Part shown: piece by piece, positions 17,139-25,499 of the stretch
Layout: each line of letters begins with the position of its first letter
Numbering within the stretch: position 1 is the first letter of the stretch
Notes under the pieces: generated by a model
Told to the model about the DNA's origin: nothing
Databases searched by the model: none
What the model saw: only the letters and a program-made list of their open reading frames with translations
Origin: CANKHA01 sp035652315
GTDB lineage: Bacteria > Pseudomonadota > Alphaproteobacteria > Rhizobiales > Xanthobacteraceae
NCBI GenBank assembly: GCA_035652315.1
Contig: DASREA010000027.1
Coordinates: forward strand, 1 to 64,000
Direction: 5' to 3'
DNA length: 64,000 nucleotides
Position numbers and translations under genes: made by a program

Positions 17139-18652
17139 GATGCATTGGCGGTCGTCACAACCGCCGGATTTTCCCAGCCGCCGCCCAATACCTGGAACAA
17201 ACCTACGATCGCTTGCAGATGGGCAAGGCGCGCCTGCGCCAGGCCATCCTCCGCCTGGAAAAGACTTTGCTGGGTACTAAGCAAAGTCACGAGGTCGATC
17301 GTGCCCTCGCGCAAACGGGTTTCGGAAAGCTGGAAAGCCCGCCGCGAACTGTTGACGACATCGCGCTGCAACTGTTCGCGGCGGGCGGTTTGCCGCACGG
17401 CAACCAGCGCATTGTCCACGTCGGTGAAGCCGGAAACGATGGATTTGCGGTAGAGTTCCAGCAGCTCCGCTTGCCGGCCGCGCTCCAGATCCAGATTGCC
17501 CTGCAGCCGGCCGCCGTCGAAGATCGGCTGCACCAGACCGGCGGCAACGGTGTAGAACGCCGATTCCGGCCGGAACAGCATGTTGAGCGCGCGACTTTCG
17601 TAGCCGCCTTCGCCGGTCAGCGTGATGCTCGGGAAGAAGGCCGCCCGTGCCGCATAAACATTGGCGTTGGCGGCGGCGAGCTGCGCTTCGGCTTCCGCGA
17701 TGTCGGGGCGGCGGAGCAATAGATCCGATGGCAGGCCGGGCGTGACTCGGGGAATGCGGATCTGCGACATGCTGCCGCCGCGCACGCGGAAGGACTCCGG
17801 CGTGCGTCCTAAAAGCAGCGCGAGCGAATTTGTGCTCTGGCGCAATGCCTGTTCGAGTTCCGGCACAGCCGCTCGCTGCTGCGCCAGAACGCTTTCCTGT
17901 TGGGCCACGTCGAGCGCCGAAGCGGTGCCGACTTGCAGCCGCTGGCGAATAAGTTCGAGAATTCGGTCGGCGCTCTCAGCGTTGCGGCGGGCGACGTTCA
18001 GCCGGTCTTGCGCCGCCAGTACCTGAAAATAAGTATTTGCCACCGACGCTATGGCAGTGAGGCGAACCACGTCATGATCGTAGCGGCTGGCGACCGCGCT
18101 GCTTTCCGCCGCCTGCAACGTCGCCAGATTCTTGCCCCAGAAATCGATTTCGTAGCTCGCGCTGAGCGAAGCGGAATAGCTCACCCGTTCTGAAGGTGCG
18201 CTCGATGCGCTTGTCGTCGTCGCCGTACCGGCGGCGCCGCTCGAGCTCGACAACGTCTTGGAAGAGCGGCTGCGTGTGGCGTCGCCGTGAAGGTCGATGC
18301 TTGGCAGCAGCGGCGCACCGGCGGCACGGGCTTGCGCGTCGGCTTGGAGGATGCGGCCGACGGCGGCCCGAATGTCGAAATTTCCCGCTTCCGCCTCTGC
18401 GATGAAGCCGGTGAGCTCGCGCGACCGGAAGCCTTTCCACCACTGCGCCGTTGGCGTCGCCGCATAAGGGGCGCGGCCGTCTTCCCGGTAGGCCGCGGGG
18501 ATTGCGACGCCCAGTTCCGGCGTTTCGGCAGTCAGCATGCAGCCCGAGAGCAGTTGCACGAGTCCGATGCTCCAGAGAATCGAAAGCGCTGGTCCAAATC
18601 CAGCCACTTCAATACGCCGCGCCCGACTTCCCCACCGCCAACGCATACGCAT
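17135..18652 (-). CDS. Outer-membrane efflux lipoprotein (NodT/OprM family, TolC-like)
   Basis: This encodes about 505 residues from the ATG at 18652. The N-terminus is a basic stretch and a hydrophobic segment ending in VQLLSGC, a lipobox typical of OprM/NodT factors. The domain order is the family's duplicated outer-membrane efflux repeat: RELTGFIAEAEAGNFDIRAA, SASYEIDFWGKNLATLQAAE, then TPGLPSDLLLRRPDIAEAEA and FPSITLTGEGGYES. It forms the trimeric outer-membrane exit duct for the MdtABC pump. It is the first gene of the operon, so the promoter should lie in 18653-19007. A longer frame to 18772 lacks a signal-like start. Confidence 0.9.
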   Translation of the reverse strand: MRMRWRWGSRARRIEVAGFGPALSILWSIGLVQLLSGCMLTAETPELGVAIPAAYREDGRAPYAATPTAQWWKGFRSRELTGFIAEAEAGNFDIRAAVGRILQADAQARAAGAPLLPSIDLHGDATRSRSSKTLSSSSGAAGTATTTSASSAPSERVSYSASLSASYEIDFWGKNLATLQAAESSAVASRYDHDVVRLTAIASVANTYFQVLAAQDRLNVARRNAESADRILELIRQRLQVGTASALDVAQQESVLAQQRAAVPELEQALRQSTNSLALLLGRTPESFRVRGGSMSQIRIPRVTPGLPSDLLLRRPDIAEAEAQLAAANANVYAARAAFFPSITLTGEGGYESRALNMLFRPESAFYTVAAGLVQPIFDGGRLQGNLDLERGRQAELLELYRKSIVSGFTDVDNALVAVRQTARREQLQRDVVNSSRRAFQLSETRLREGTIDLVTLLSTQQSLFQAEDGLAQARLAHLQAIVGLFQVLGGGWENPAVVTTANAS

Positions 18653-19007
18653 GCTCTCTCGAACCAAACGCGGACTTACGCCGGTTTGTAGCCCCCACTT
18701 TCGCGGAACACACCTAGCAGCCGGCAAGCTGCGCAGCGGGATGTCGTCCCTCGAAAGCAGCCGAGCGCACAAGTGAAATCTTGGTCATTATTAGCCGCGC
18801 TCGACCGCGCGGTATCACCGACCCGTGACAATAGCTGAACATCGGTGCTCCCAGAAGCTTCGCTCGTAGTAATCATTACCACGACAGTAGATAATTCAGC
18901 ATAAATATTCTTTTTAGGGCGCTATTATTGTATCTCAAAAGAAAATCATTCTATAAAGCTGACCTCCGGGTCCCGCATGTGGCCGAAAGACAATGACCGC
19001 GTGAAAA
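18653..19007. promoter_or_regulatory. Divergent promoter region between efflux operon and cysJ-like gene
   Basis: There are 355 bases without a gene, and the right half is distinctly AT-rich. A perfect inverted repeat GTAAT-C-ATTAC lies at 18869-18879, a candidate operator for a dimeric regulator. On the plus strand TTGTAT (18928-18933) and TATAAA (18952-18957), 18 bases apart, make a plausible sigma-70 promoter about 50 bases before the cysJ-like ATG. The promoter of the leftward efflux operon must also lie here, but I cannot place it. Confidence 0.5.
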
Positions 19008-20786
19008 ATGGCCTTCTATCCAATTCCTAACACCGCTCCGTTCGGCGAAGAGGAAATCGAAATTCTCAATCGCGTTGTGGGCCCCGCGACCCCCATCCAG
19101 CGCGCTTGGCTGGCGGGCTTTCTCTCCGGTCTCGATGCCGCGGCAGCGGGCGGCGCGGTAGCGGGTCTGGCGGTGGCGGCGGCGGCGCAGCCGGCGGCAT
19201 CGGCGCAAGCCACCGAGCCGCTGACGATCGTCTATGCGACCGAGTCCGGAAATTCCGAGCGGCTGGCCAGCGACATGATGAAGGCCGCGCGCAAAATGGG
19301 TTTCAAGCCCACGGTCGTCGACATGGCGGATCTGGAAATGGCGCAGCTTGCCTCGGCAAAGCGCCTCGTCCTCATCGCCGCGACCTGGGGCGAGGGGGAT
19401 CCTCCTGCGCGCGCCGTGCGCGCCTACAACGAACTGATGGGCGAGAGCGCGCCGCGGCTTGATGGCGTGCAGTTTGGCGTGCTCGCGCTCGGCGACACCG
19501 CTTATGCGGATTTCTGCGCGATCGGCAAAAAGCTGGACGCGCGGCTCGAGGCTCTCGGCGGCAAACGCGCCGTCGATCGCGTCGATTGCGATCTCGATTT
19601 CGCCGAGCCGGCGGCAACGTGGATCGACGCCGCCTTGAAAGCTTTGGCGCCAGAGGACATCGAGCGCAGCCGCGTCATCGCCGTCGATTTCAGCGCCAAA
19701 GCCGCGCCAGCGGCGGAACTCGGCCCCGTTGAAGCCGAAGTCACGGAGATGATCGATCTCAATTCGTCGCAGTCGGATAAAGAAACCTATCACGTGGAGC
19801 TCGGCTTCGCGGGCGCGGCACCGGCCTATAAACCCGGCGATTCTCTCGACGTCTACGCCGAGAACGACCCGGCTTACGTCGACGATCTTCTCAAGGCCAC
19901 GGGGCTGGCAGGTGACGATGGCTTGCGCGGCGAGCTGATAAAGAGCCGCGATGTCACCACGCTGTCGCTGAAGACGATAGAGACTTACGCCGCGGAGACC
20001 GGGCATCGTTACGTAAATGAGCTGCTCGAATCCGGTGGTGGGCGCGATTGGACCGTGGGACGCCAGCTCATCGATCTCGTGCAGTATTTCCCGGTCACGC
20101 TGACCGCCGATCACTTGCGCAAGCTGACGCGACCTTTGACGCCGCGCGCCTATTCGATTGCCTCGTCGCGGCGGGAAGTCGGCGACGAAGCACACCTTCT
20201 GATCTCCGCGGTGCGCTACGAAAGCTTCGGGCGCGCACGCAAGGGCGTTGCCTCGTGCCATATCGCCGACCGGGTGAAGAAGGGCCAGCGCCTGCAGGTG
20301 AAGCTGCGCCCCAACAAACATTTCGCGCTGCCGGCGCCGGACCAGGACATCATCATGGTGGGGCCGGGCACCGGCATCGCGCCGTTCCGCGCCTTCGTGC
20401 AGGAGCGCCGCGCCACCGGCGCGAGCGGCCGCTCCTGGCTGTTCTTCGGCGACCGCCATTTCACCCACGATTTTCTCTACCAACTGGAATGGCAGGAGGC
20501 GCTGAAGGACGGTTCGCTGACGCGCATGGACATCGCCTTCTCCCGCGACACCCCGGAAAAGATCTACGTCCAGCATCGGCTGTGGGAGAAACGGCGCGAC
20601 GTGGTCGATTGGCTCGACAACGGCGCCTACTTCTATGTCTGCGGCGACGCCAAGCATATGGCCAAGGACGTGCGCGCGGCATTGGTGCGCGCCTATGCCG
20701 ACGTCAAAAATCTTGCCGCGGAAGCGGCGGAAAAAGCCGTAAGCGACCTCGACCGCGGCCATCGCTACCTGCAGGATACCTATTAA
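19008..20786 (+). CDS. cysJ: NADPH-dependent sulfite reductase flavoprotein, CysJ-type diflavin reductase
   Basis: This encodes 592 residues. A 70-residue N-terminal extension contains QRAWLAGFLSGL and an Ala/Gly linker. A flavodoxin FMN domain follows (LTIVYATESGNSERLA at about 72, then AATWGEGDPP at about 124). Then come the FAD-binding domain (RAYSIASSR) and the NADPH domain (GPGTGIAPFRAF, YVCGDAKHMAKDV), ending RYLQDTY with the terminal Tyr that stacks on FAD. It passes electrons from NADPH through FAD and FMN to a siroheme hemoprotein, most likely the CysI encoded next. The ribosome-binding site is weak. The longer open frame on the opposite strand is a high-GC artefact. Confidence 0.9.
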   Translation: MAFYPIPNTAPFGEEEIEILNRVVGPATPIQRAWLAGFLSGLDAAAAGGAVAGLAVAAAAQPAASAQATEPLTIVYATESGNSERLASDMMKAARKMGFKPTVVDMADLEMAQLASAKRLVLIAATWGEGDPPARAVRAYNELMGESAPRLDGVQFGVLALGDTAYADFCAIGKKLDARLEALGGKRAVDRVDCDLDFAEPAATWIDAALKALAPEDIERSRVIAVDFSAKAAPAAELGPVEAEVTEMIDLNSSQSDKETYHVELGFAGAAPAYKPGDSLDVYAENDPAYVDDLLKATGLAGDDGLRGELIKSRDVTTLSLKTIETYAAETGHRYVNELLESGGGRDWTVGRQLIDLVQYFPVTLTADHLRKLTRPLTPRAYSIASSRREVGDEAHLLISAVRYESFGRARKGVASCHIADRVKKGQRLQVKLRPNKHFALPAPDQDIIMVGPGTGIAPFRAFVQERRATGASGRSWLFFGDRHFTHDFLYQLEWQEALKDGSLTRMDIAFSRDTPEKIYVQHRLWEKRRDVVDWLDNGAYFYVCGDAKHMAKDVRAALVRAYADVKNLAAEAAEKAVSDLDRGHRYLQDTY

Positions 20787-20920
20787 GGTGCTCAACCTCC
20801 GCTGGAGCGGGGGAGGCGGGCTCCGAACCTGCGGCAAAACAGACAGGTTAGATCAATCCACGCGCGGGCTCGCATTGCCCGCCGATGCCAACCGCGAAGG
20901 GGATGGGATAAGGACCGCAA

Positions 20921-22636
20921 ATGGCTGACGAACTTTCGCGTAACGAACGCCTCAAGGAAGCGAGCGAATATCTGCGCGGCACGCTGGCGGAGGGCCTGCG
21001 CGAGGAAATCACCGGCGCGATCATTGAAGACGACCAGCAGCTCGTGAAATTCCACGGCATGTATCTGCAGGATGATCGCGACCTGCGCTCTGAGCGCACA
21101 AAGAAGAAGATGGAGAAGGCTTTTGCCTTCATGGTGCGCGTGCGTATCCCCGGCGGCGTTTGCACCCCGGAGCAATTCCTGAAGCTGCGCCACGTCGCCA
21201 CCGCCTACGGCAACGGCAGCATGCGGCTGACAACGCGGCAGACCTTCCAACTGCATGGCATCATCAAGTCGAATCTGAAATCCACCATGCGTCAGATCGA
21301 CGACGCGCTGCTCACCACCATTGCCGCATGCGGCGACGTTAACCGCAATGTCATGTGCAACCCCAATCCGCATCAATCGCGCGCGCATGCCACGGCTTAC
21401 GCCACGGCTAAGGCGATCTCTGATCACCTCCTGCCGCGCACGCCGGCCTATCGGGAAATCTGGCTCGACGGCGAGCGCATCGCCGGCGGCGAAGAGGAAG
21501 TGGTGGAACCGATCTACGGCAAGACCTATCTGCCGCGGAAATTCAAGATCGTGGTCGCCGTGCCGCCGTCGAACGACGTTGACGTTTTCGCGCACGATCT
21601 CGGCTTCATTGCCATTCTCGACAAGAAGAACGAGATCGTGGGCTACAATGTCACCGTCGGCGGCGGCATGGGCATGACCCATGGCGAGCCGGCGACCTAT
21701 CCGCGCATCGCCGACGTCATGGGCTTCTGCAAGCTGGACGAAGCCGTCGCCGTGGCGGAAGCGGTCGTCACCGTGCAACGTGACTGGGGCGACCGTGTCG
21801 ATCGCAAGCATGCCCGCCTCAAATACACGATTGAAGATCGCGGCCTCGATGCCTTCCGTGCCGAGGTGGAAAAGCGCAGCGGCGTCACACTGGCCAAGGC
21901 CAAGCCGTTCAAGTTCGATTCAACGGGCGATCAGTTCGGTTGGGTCGACGGCGAGGATTTCAAAAGCCATCTGACGCTTTTCGTGCAGAACGGCCGGCTA
22001 CGCGATTTCCCGGGCGGCCCGCAATGGCTGACCGGGCTGACCCGGATCGCGGAAGTGCATGACGGCGATTTCCGCCTTACGCCCAATCAGAACATCATCA
22101 TCGCCAATGTCGCGCCCGCGAAGCGTCCGGCCATCAGCGCCTTGGTCGATCAATACAAGCTCACCGCGGATGCCTCGCCGGTGCGCCGCAATTCCATGGC
22201 TTGCGTCGCGCTACCCACCTGCGGCCTGGCCTTGGCGGAAAGCGAGCGCTATCTGCCCGATCTCGTCACCGAGCTGGAGGAGCGCCTGGCCTCGCACGGC
22301 CTTTACGATGACGAGATCATTGTCCGCATGACCGGATGCCCGAACGGATGCGCGCGGCCCTATCTCGCTGAGATCGGACTCGTGGGAAAGGGTCCCGGCA
22401 AATACAATCTTTATCTCGGCGCCGCCTATGACGGCTCGCGGCTCAACAAGCTGTACGCCGAGAACCTCGATCACAAGGGCATCTTGGATGCGCTCGATCC
22501 GCTCTTCGCCGCCTACCAAAGCGAGCGGAAGCCGGGCGAGCATTTCGGCGATTTCGTCATTCGCGCCGGCTTTGTCGACGCCACCACGAATGGCGCCGAT
22601 TTCCATAAAAGCAGCGGCAATCGCAGACGCGGCTGA
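20921..22636 (+). CDS. cysI: Sulfite reductase hemoprotein subunit (CysI, siroheme / 4Fe-4S)
   Basis: This encodes 571 residues, the usual CysI length. Two ferredoxin-like halves are present, with substrate and siroheme residues in GSMRLTTRQTFQLHGI and DVNRNVMCNPNP. The cluster/siroheme ligand cysteines are all there: C428 and C434 in ACVALPTCGLALAESE, and C473 and C477 in MTGCPNGCARPY. It reduces sulfite to sulfide with six electrons in cysteine synthesis. It lies 134 bases downstream of the CysJ-type reductase on the same strand. The C-terminus (KSSGNRRRG) is short and basic. Assignment as sulfite rather than nitrite reductase rests on its closeness to CysI and its CysJ partner. Confidence 0.92.
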   Translation: MADELSRNERLKEASEYLRGTLAEGLREEITGAIIEDDQQLVKFHGMYLQDDRDLRSERTKKKMEKAFAFMVRVRIPGGVCTPEQFLKLRHVATAYGNGSMRLTTRQTFQLHGIIKSNLKSTMRQIDDALLTTIAACGDVNRNVMCNPNPHQSRAHATAYATAKAISDHLLPRTPAYREIWLDGERIAGGEEEVVEPIYGKTYLPRKFKIVVAVPPSNDVDVFAHDLGFIAILDKKNEIVGYNVTVGGGMGMTHGEPATYPRIADVMGFCKLDEAVAVAEAVVTVQRDWGDRVDRKHARLKYTIEDRGLDAFRAEVEKRSGVTLAKAKPFKFDSTGDQFGWVDGEDFKSHLTLFVQNGRLRDFPGGPQWLTGLTRIAEVHDGDFRLTPNQNIIIANVAPAKRPAISALVDQYKLTADASPVRRNSMACVALPTCGLALAESERYLPDLVTELEERLASHGLYDDEIIVRMTGCPNGCARPYLAEIGLVGKGPGKYNLYLGAAYDGSRLNKLYAENLDHKGILDALDPLFAAYQSERKPGEHFGDFVIRAGFVDATTNGADFHKSSGNRRRG

Positions 22637-22824
22637 CGCAGAAATGGGCATTTCTTCGATTGCACAGATTTTGCTGTGCAAGCTGCCCAAAGCGATGGCG
22701 CAAGAGGCCACGGCCGCCAAATTTCTCCCGTAAATTCAATGCGTTACGGCTTGGCATGGCTCTTGCTGCTGCGCAGCAAGGGCGGCCGAAACCTTTGTCG
22801 GGCCTGCATTGGAAGGAGTCGAAG

Positions 22825-23661
22825 ATGGACTACGTAAAGCCAGTCGATGTTGCTGCATCCATGGTGGACACAGGCCGACGTAAATTGGCGCTGTCTCCCA
22901 CCGATCTCGTTATTCGTGGCGGGCTTGCCGGCGCCATTCTGGCGGCGGCCACCAGCCTCGCCATTACCGGTACCGTGCAGACCGGGCAGCCGTTGGTAGG
23001 CGCGCTGATCTTCCCCGTCGGCTTGATTCTGATCGTGCTGCTCGGCCTCGATCTGGTCACCGGCAGCTTCGGCCTGGTGCCACTGCCCTGGTTGGAAAGG
23101 GACGCCAGCGCGCCAAGCCTGCTTGGCAACTTTGCCTGGGTGTTCCTCGGCAACATGATCGGCAGCGTCGTCTATGGTGGATTACTGGCGATCGCGCTCA
23201 CCAATTTCGGCACGGCGGCACCCGCCGGCGTCGCCGCCAAGATCATTGCCATCGCAGAGGCCAAGACCACCGGCTACGAGGCGCTCGGCTTTGCCGGCAT
23301 GGTGACGGTCTTCGTCAAGGCAATCCTGTGCAACTGGATGGTCTGCCTCGCCATCGTCGCGGCCATGACCACTTCATCGACCATTGGCAAGATCGCCTGC
23401 GCCTATATGCCGGTGTTCATCTTCTTCGCTCAAGGATTTGAACATACCGTGGTCAACATGTTCCTCATCCCAATCGGCATGATGATAGGCGCCAAGATCA
23501 CGGTAGGAGAATGGTGGCTGTGGAACCAGATCCCGGTCACGCTTGGCAATCTGGTCGGCGGCTTCATCTTTACCGGGCTTGCGATCTACATCACGCACAG
23601 ACCGCGCTCCGCTTCGGCACCCGCACCGCTGGGAGCGCCGGCGCAGGTGCCTGCGGAATGA
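22825..23661 (+). CDS. Formate/nitrite transporter family channel (NirC-like)
   Basis: This encodes 278 residues with six hydrophobic segments, as in the FNT family. Landmarks are GGLAGAILAAATSLAITG, DLVTGSFGLVPL, the NW-containing FVKAILCNWMVCLAIVAA and FFAQGFEHTVVNMFLIPIGM. FNT channels are pentamers passing formate, nitrite or hydrosulfide. The context points to nitrite (or sulfide) rather than formate, because the next gene is a NirA-family reductase whose ATG overlaps this stop by four bases. The ATG at 22825 has an AAGGAG eight bases upstream. It is probably the first gene of a four-gene operon running to cysG. Confidence 0.9.
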   Translation: MDYVKPVDVAASMVDTGRRKLALSPTDLVIRGGLAGAILAAATSLAITGTVQTGQPLVGALIFPVGLILIVLLGLDLVTGSFGLVPLPWLERDASAPSLLGNFAWVFLGNMIGSVVYGGLLAIALTNFGTAAPAGVAAKIIAIAEAKTTGYEALGFAGMVTVFVKAILCNWMVCLAIVAAMTTSSTIGKIACAYMPVFIFFAQGFEHTVVNMFLIPIGMMIGAKITVGEWWLWNQIPVTLGNLVGGFIFTGLAIYITHRPRSASAPAPLGAPAQVPAE

Positions 23662-25499
23662 CGACGGTGGCGGGGGGCAAGATCGAGCTTTCGCGCGAGC
23701 CGGCAAGCGGAGATTTCGAACCCGAGCAGAAGCGCTATCTGGAAGGGTTCGTCGCCGGCTTGCAGATCGCCACGACGGCGCGGGGTCTTGCGCAAGCCGG
23801 TAACGTAGCGGCGGCACCTCGCTCCGCCGCCGCCGTGGCGTCCGAACCGACGGGTCCGGATGCCGCGGCGCTGCGGGCGCAGGATCGCGTATTGGCCGCC
23901 GGCGGCAAGCTGTCGGACCCGGAAAAATTCAAGCGCGAACTGCATCCCTTCGATGCCTATGAACGGCTCAAGGAGCAAGCGGCAAAAGGCGAATATCCGA
24001 AGCCGCCGGATAATTTCCGCTGGCGCTTCTTCGGCCTGTTCTACGTGGCGCCGAACCAGAATTCCTATATGTGCCGCCTGCGGATTCCCAATGGCATCCT
24101 CAAGGCCACGCAATTCGCCGGCCTTGCCGATCTCGCCGAGCGCTATGGCGGCGGCTATGCCCATGTGACCACGCGCGCGAATCTTCAGATTCGCGAAATC
24201 GAAGCCAAGAATGCCGTCGCAATGATCGAGGCGGTACAGGACTTGGGCCTGTGCTCGCGCGGCTCCGGCGCCGACAATATCCGCAATGTCACCGGCACGC
24301 CGACAGCCGGCATTGACCCGCAAGAATTGATCGACACGAGGCCCCATGCGCGTGAGTGGCACTTCCACATCCTCAATGACCGCTCGCTCTACGGCCTGCC
24401 GCGCAAGTTCAATGTCGCCTTCGACGGCGCCGGCATCGTGCCGGTGCTGGAGGACACAAATGACATCGGCTTCCAGGCGGTGCAGGTCAATGACGGCTTT
24501 GGACTCGCGCCCGGCATCTGGTTCCGGCTCTGCCTCGGCGGCCTTACCGGGCATAAGGATTTCGCGCGCGATACCGGCGTGCTGGTGAGGCCGGCCGACG
24601 CTTGCAGGGTCGCGGACGCGGTGGTGCGCGTCTTCATCGATCACGGCGACCGCAGCGATCGTACCAAGGCGCGGCTCAAATATGTGCTCGACAAGCTGGG
24701 CGTCGAGACGGTGCTCACGCTCATGGAGGAGAAGCTCGGCCGCAAGCTCGACCGCGCCGTGCCCGGCGCGCTGGCGCCGCGCCTGCCATTCGACCGCACC
24801 GCCCATATCGGCATCCACGCGCAGAAGCAGGACGGCCTGCATTGGATCGGCGTATGGGTGCCGGTCGGCCGCCTGACCGCCGCGCAGATGCGCGGCCTTG
24901 CCGGCATCGCATGCGACCTCGGCGATGGCGACATCAGGCTCACGGTCTGGCAGAACCTGCTGATCTCCGGCATTCCGACGGAAAAGCTGAAAGCCGCACA
25001 AGAAAGAATCGAGACGCTCGGCCTGGCAATCGAAGCCAATCCGATCCGCGCCGGGCTGGTCGCCTGTACCGGCAATACCGGATGCAAGTTCGCCGCTTCC
25101 GACACCAAGCGCCACGCCGAGGAAATCGCGCGCTGGTGCGAGACGCGGGTCGCGCTCGACTCGCCGGTCAATATCCATCTCACCGGCTGCCATCACTCCT
25201 GCGCGCAGCATTTTGTCAGCGAAATCGGCCTGCTCGCCTGCAAGGTGCAGGAGAGTGAGAAGGCCGATCCGGTCGAGGGCTATCACGTGCTGATCGGCGG
25301 CGGCTTCGGCCCGTACGCCGCGCTCGGGCGCGAGCTTTATCGCAACGTCAAGGCGGAAGATGTGCCGTACATGGTCGAGCGCATCCTCAAGGCCTATCTC
25401 GCGCATCGTGCTTCCGCCGATGAGAGCTTCAGCGCCTTCGCCCGCCGCCACGACATCGACACGCTGAAGGCGTTCGTAGCGGAGGAGGCAGCCGCATGA
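23658..25499 (+). CDS. nirA: NirA-family siroheme nitrite/sulfite reductase
   Basis: This encodes 613 residues, longer than CysI because of a 90-residue N-terminal region containing FEPEQKRYLEGFVAGL. Two reductase halves follow, with ARANLQIREI-like and RLTVWQNLLISGIP segments. The metal ligands are C470 and C476 (VACTGNTGCKFAASDTK) and C511 and C515 (LTGCHHSCAQH). The GNTGCKFA form is that of NirA-type nitrite reductases rather than CysI. It should reduce nitrite to ammonium for assimilation. ATGA overlaps join it to the upstream FNT channel and to the downstream reductase, its likely electron donor. No nitrate reductase is in the window. Activity on sulfite cannot be excluded. Confidence 0.85.
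   Translation: MTTVAGGKIELSREPASGDFEPEQKRYLEGFVAGLQIATTARGLAQAGNVAAAPRSAAAVASEPTGPDAAALRAQDRVLAAGGKLSDPEKFKRELHPFDAYERLKEQAAKGEYPKPPDNFRWRFFGLFYVAPNQNSYMCRLRIPNGILKATQFAGLADLAERYGGGYAHVTTRANLQIREIEAKNAVAMIEAVQDLGLCSRGSGADNIRNVTGTPTAGIDPQELIDTRPHAREWHFHILNDRSLYGLPRKFNVAFDGAGIVPVLEDTNDIGFQAVQVNDGFGLAPGIWFRLCLGGLTGHKDFARDTGVLVRPADACRVADAVVRVFIDHGDRSDRTKARLKYVLDKLGVETVLTLMEEKLGRKLDRAVPGALAPRLPFDRTAHIGIHAQKQDGLHWIGVWVPVGRLTAAQMRGLAGIACDLGDGDIRLTVWQNLLISGIPTEKLKAAQERIETLGLAIEANPIRAGLVACTGNTGCKFAASDTKRHAEEIARWCETRVALDSPVNIHLTGCHHSCAQHFVSEIGLLACKVQESEKADPVEGYHVLIGGGFGPYAALGRELYRNVKAEDVPYMVERILKAYLAHRASADESFSAFARRHDIDTLKAFVAEEAAA

Noticed and set aside
18951..20837. A 628-residue open frame on the minus strand opposite cysJ
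   Set aside because: It is longer than the real gene but has no recognisable domain and is Arg/His/Gly-rich. The plus-strand frame has complete flavodoxin, FAD and NADPH motifs.
23586..25451. A 621-residue minus-strand frame opposite nirA
   Set aside because: It mirrors the codon structure of nirA in high-GC DNA and has no motif or ribosome-binding site of its own.
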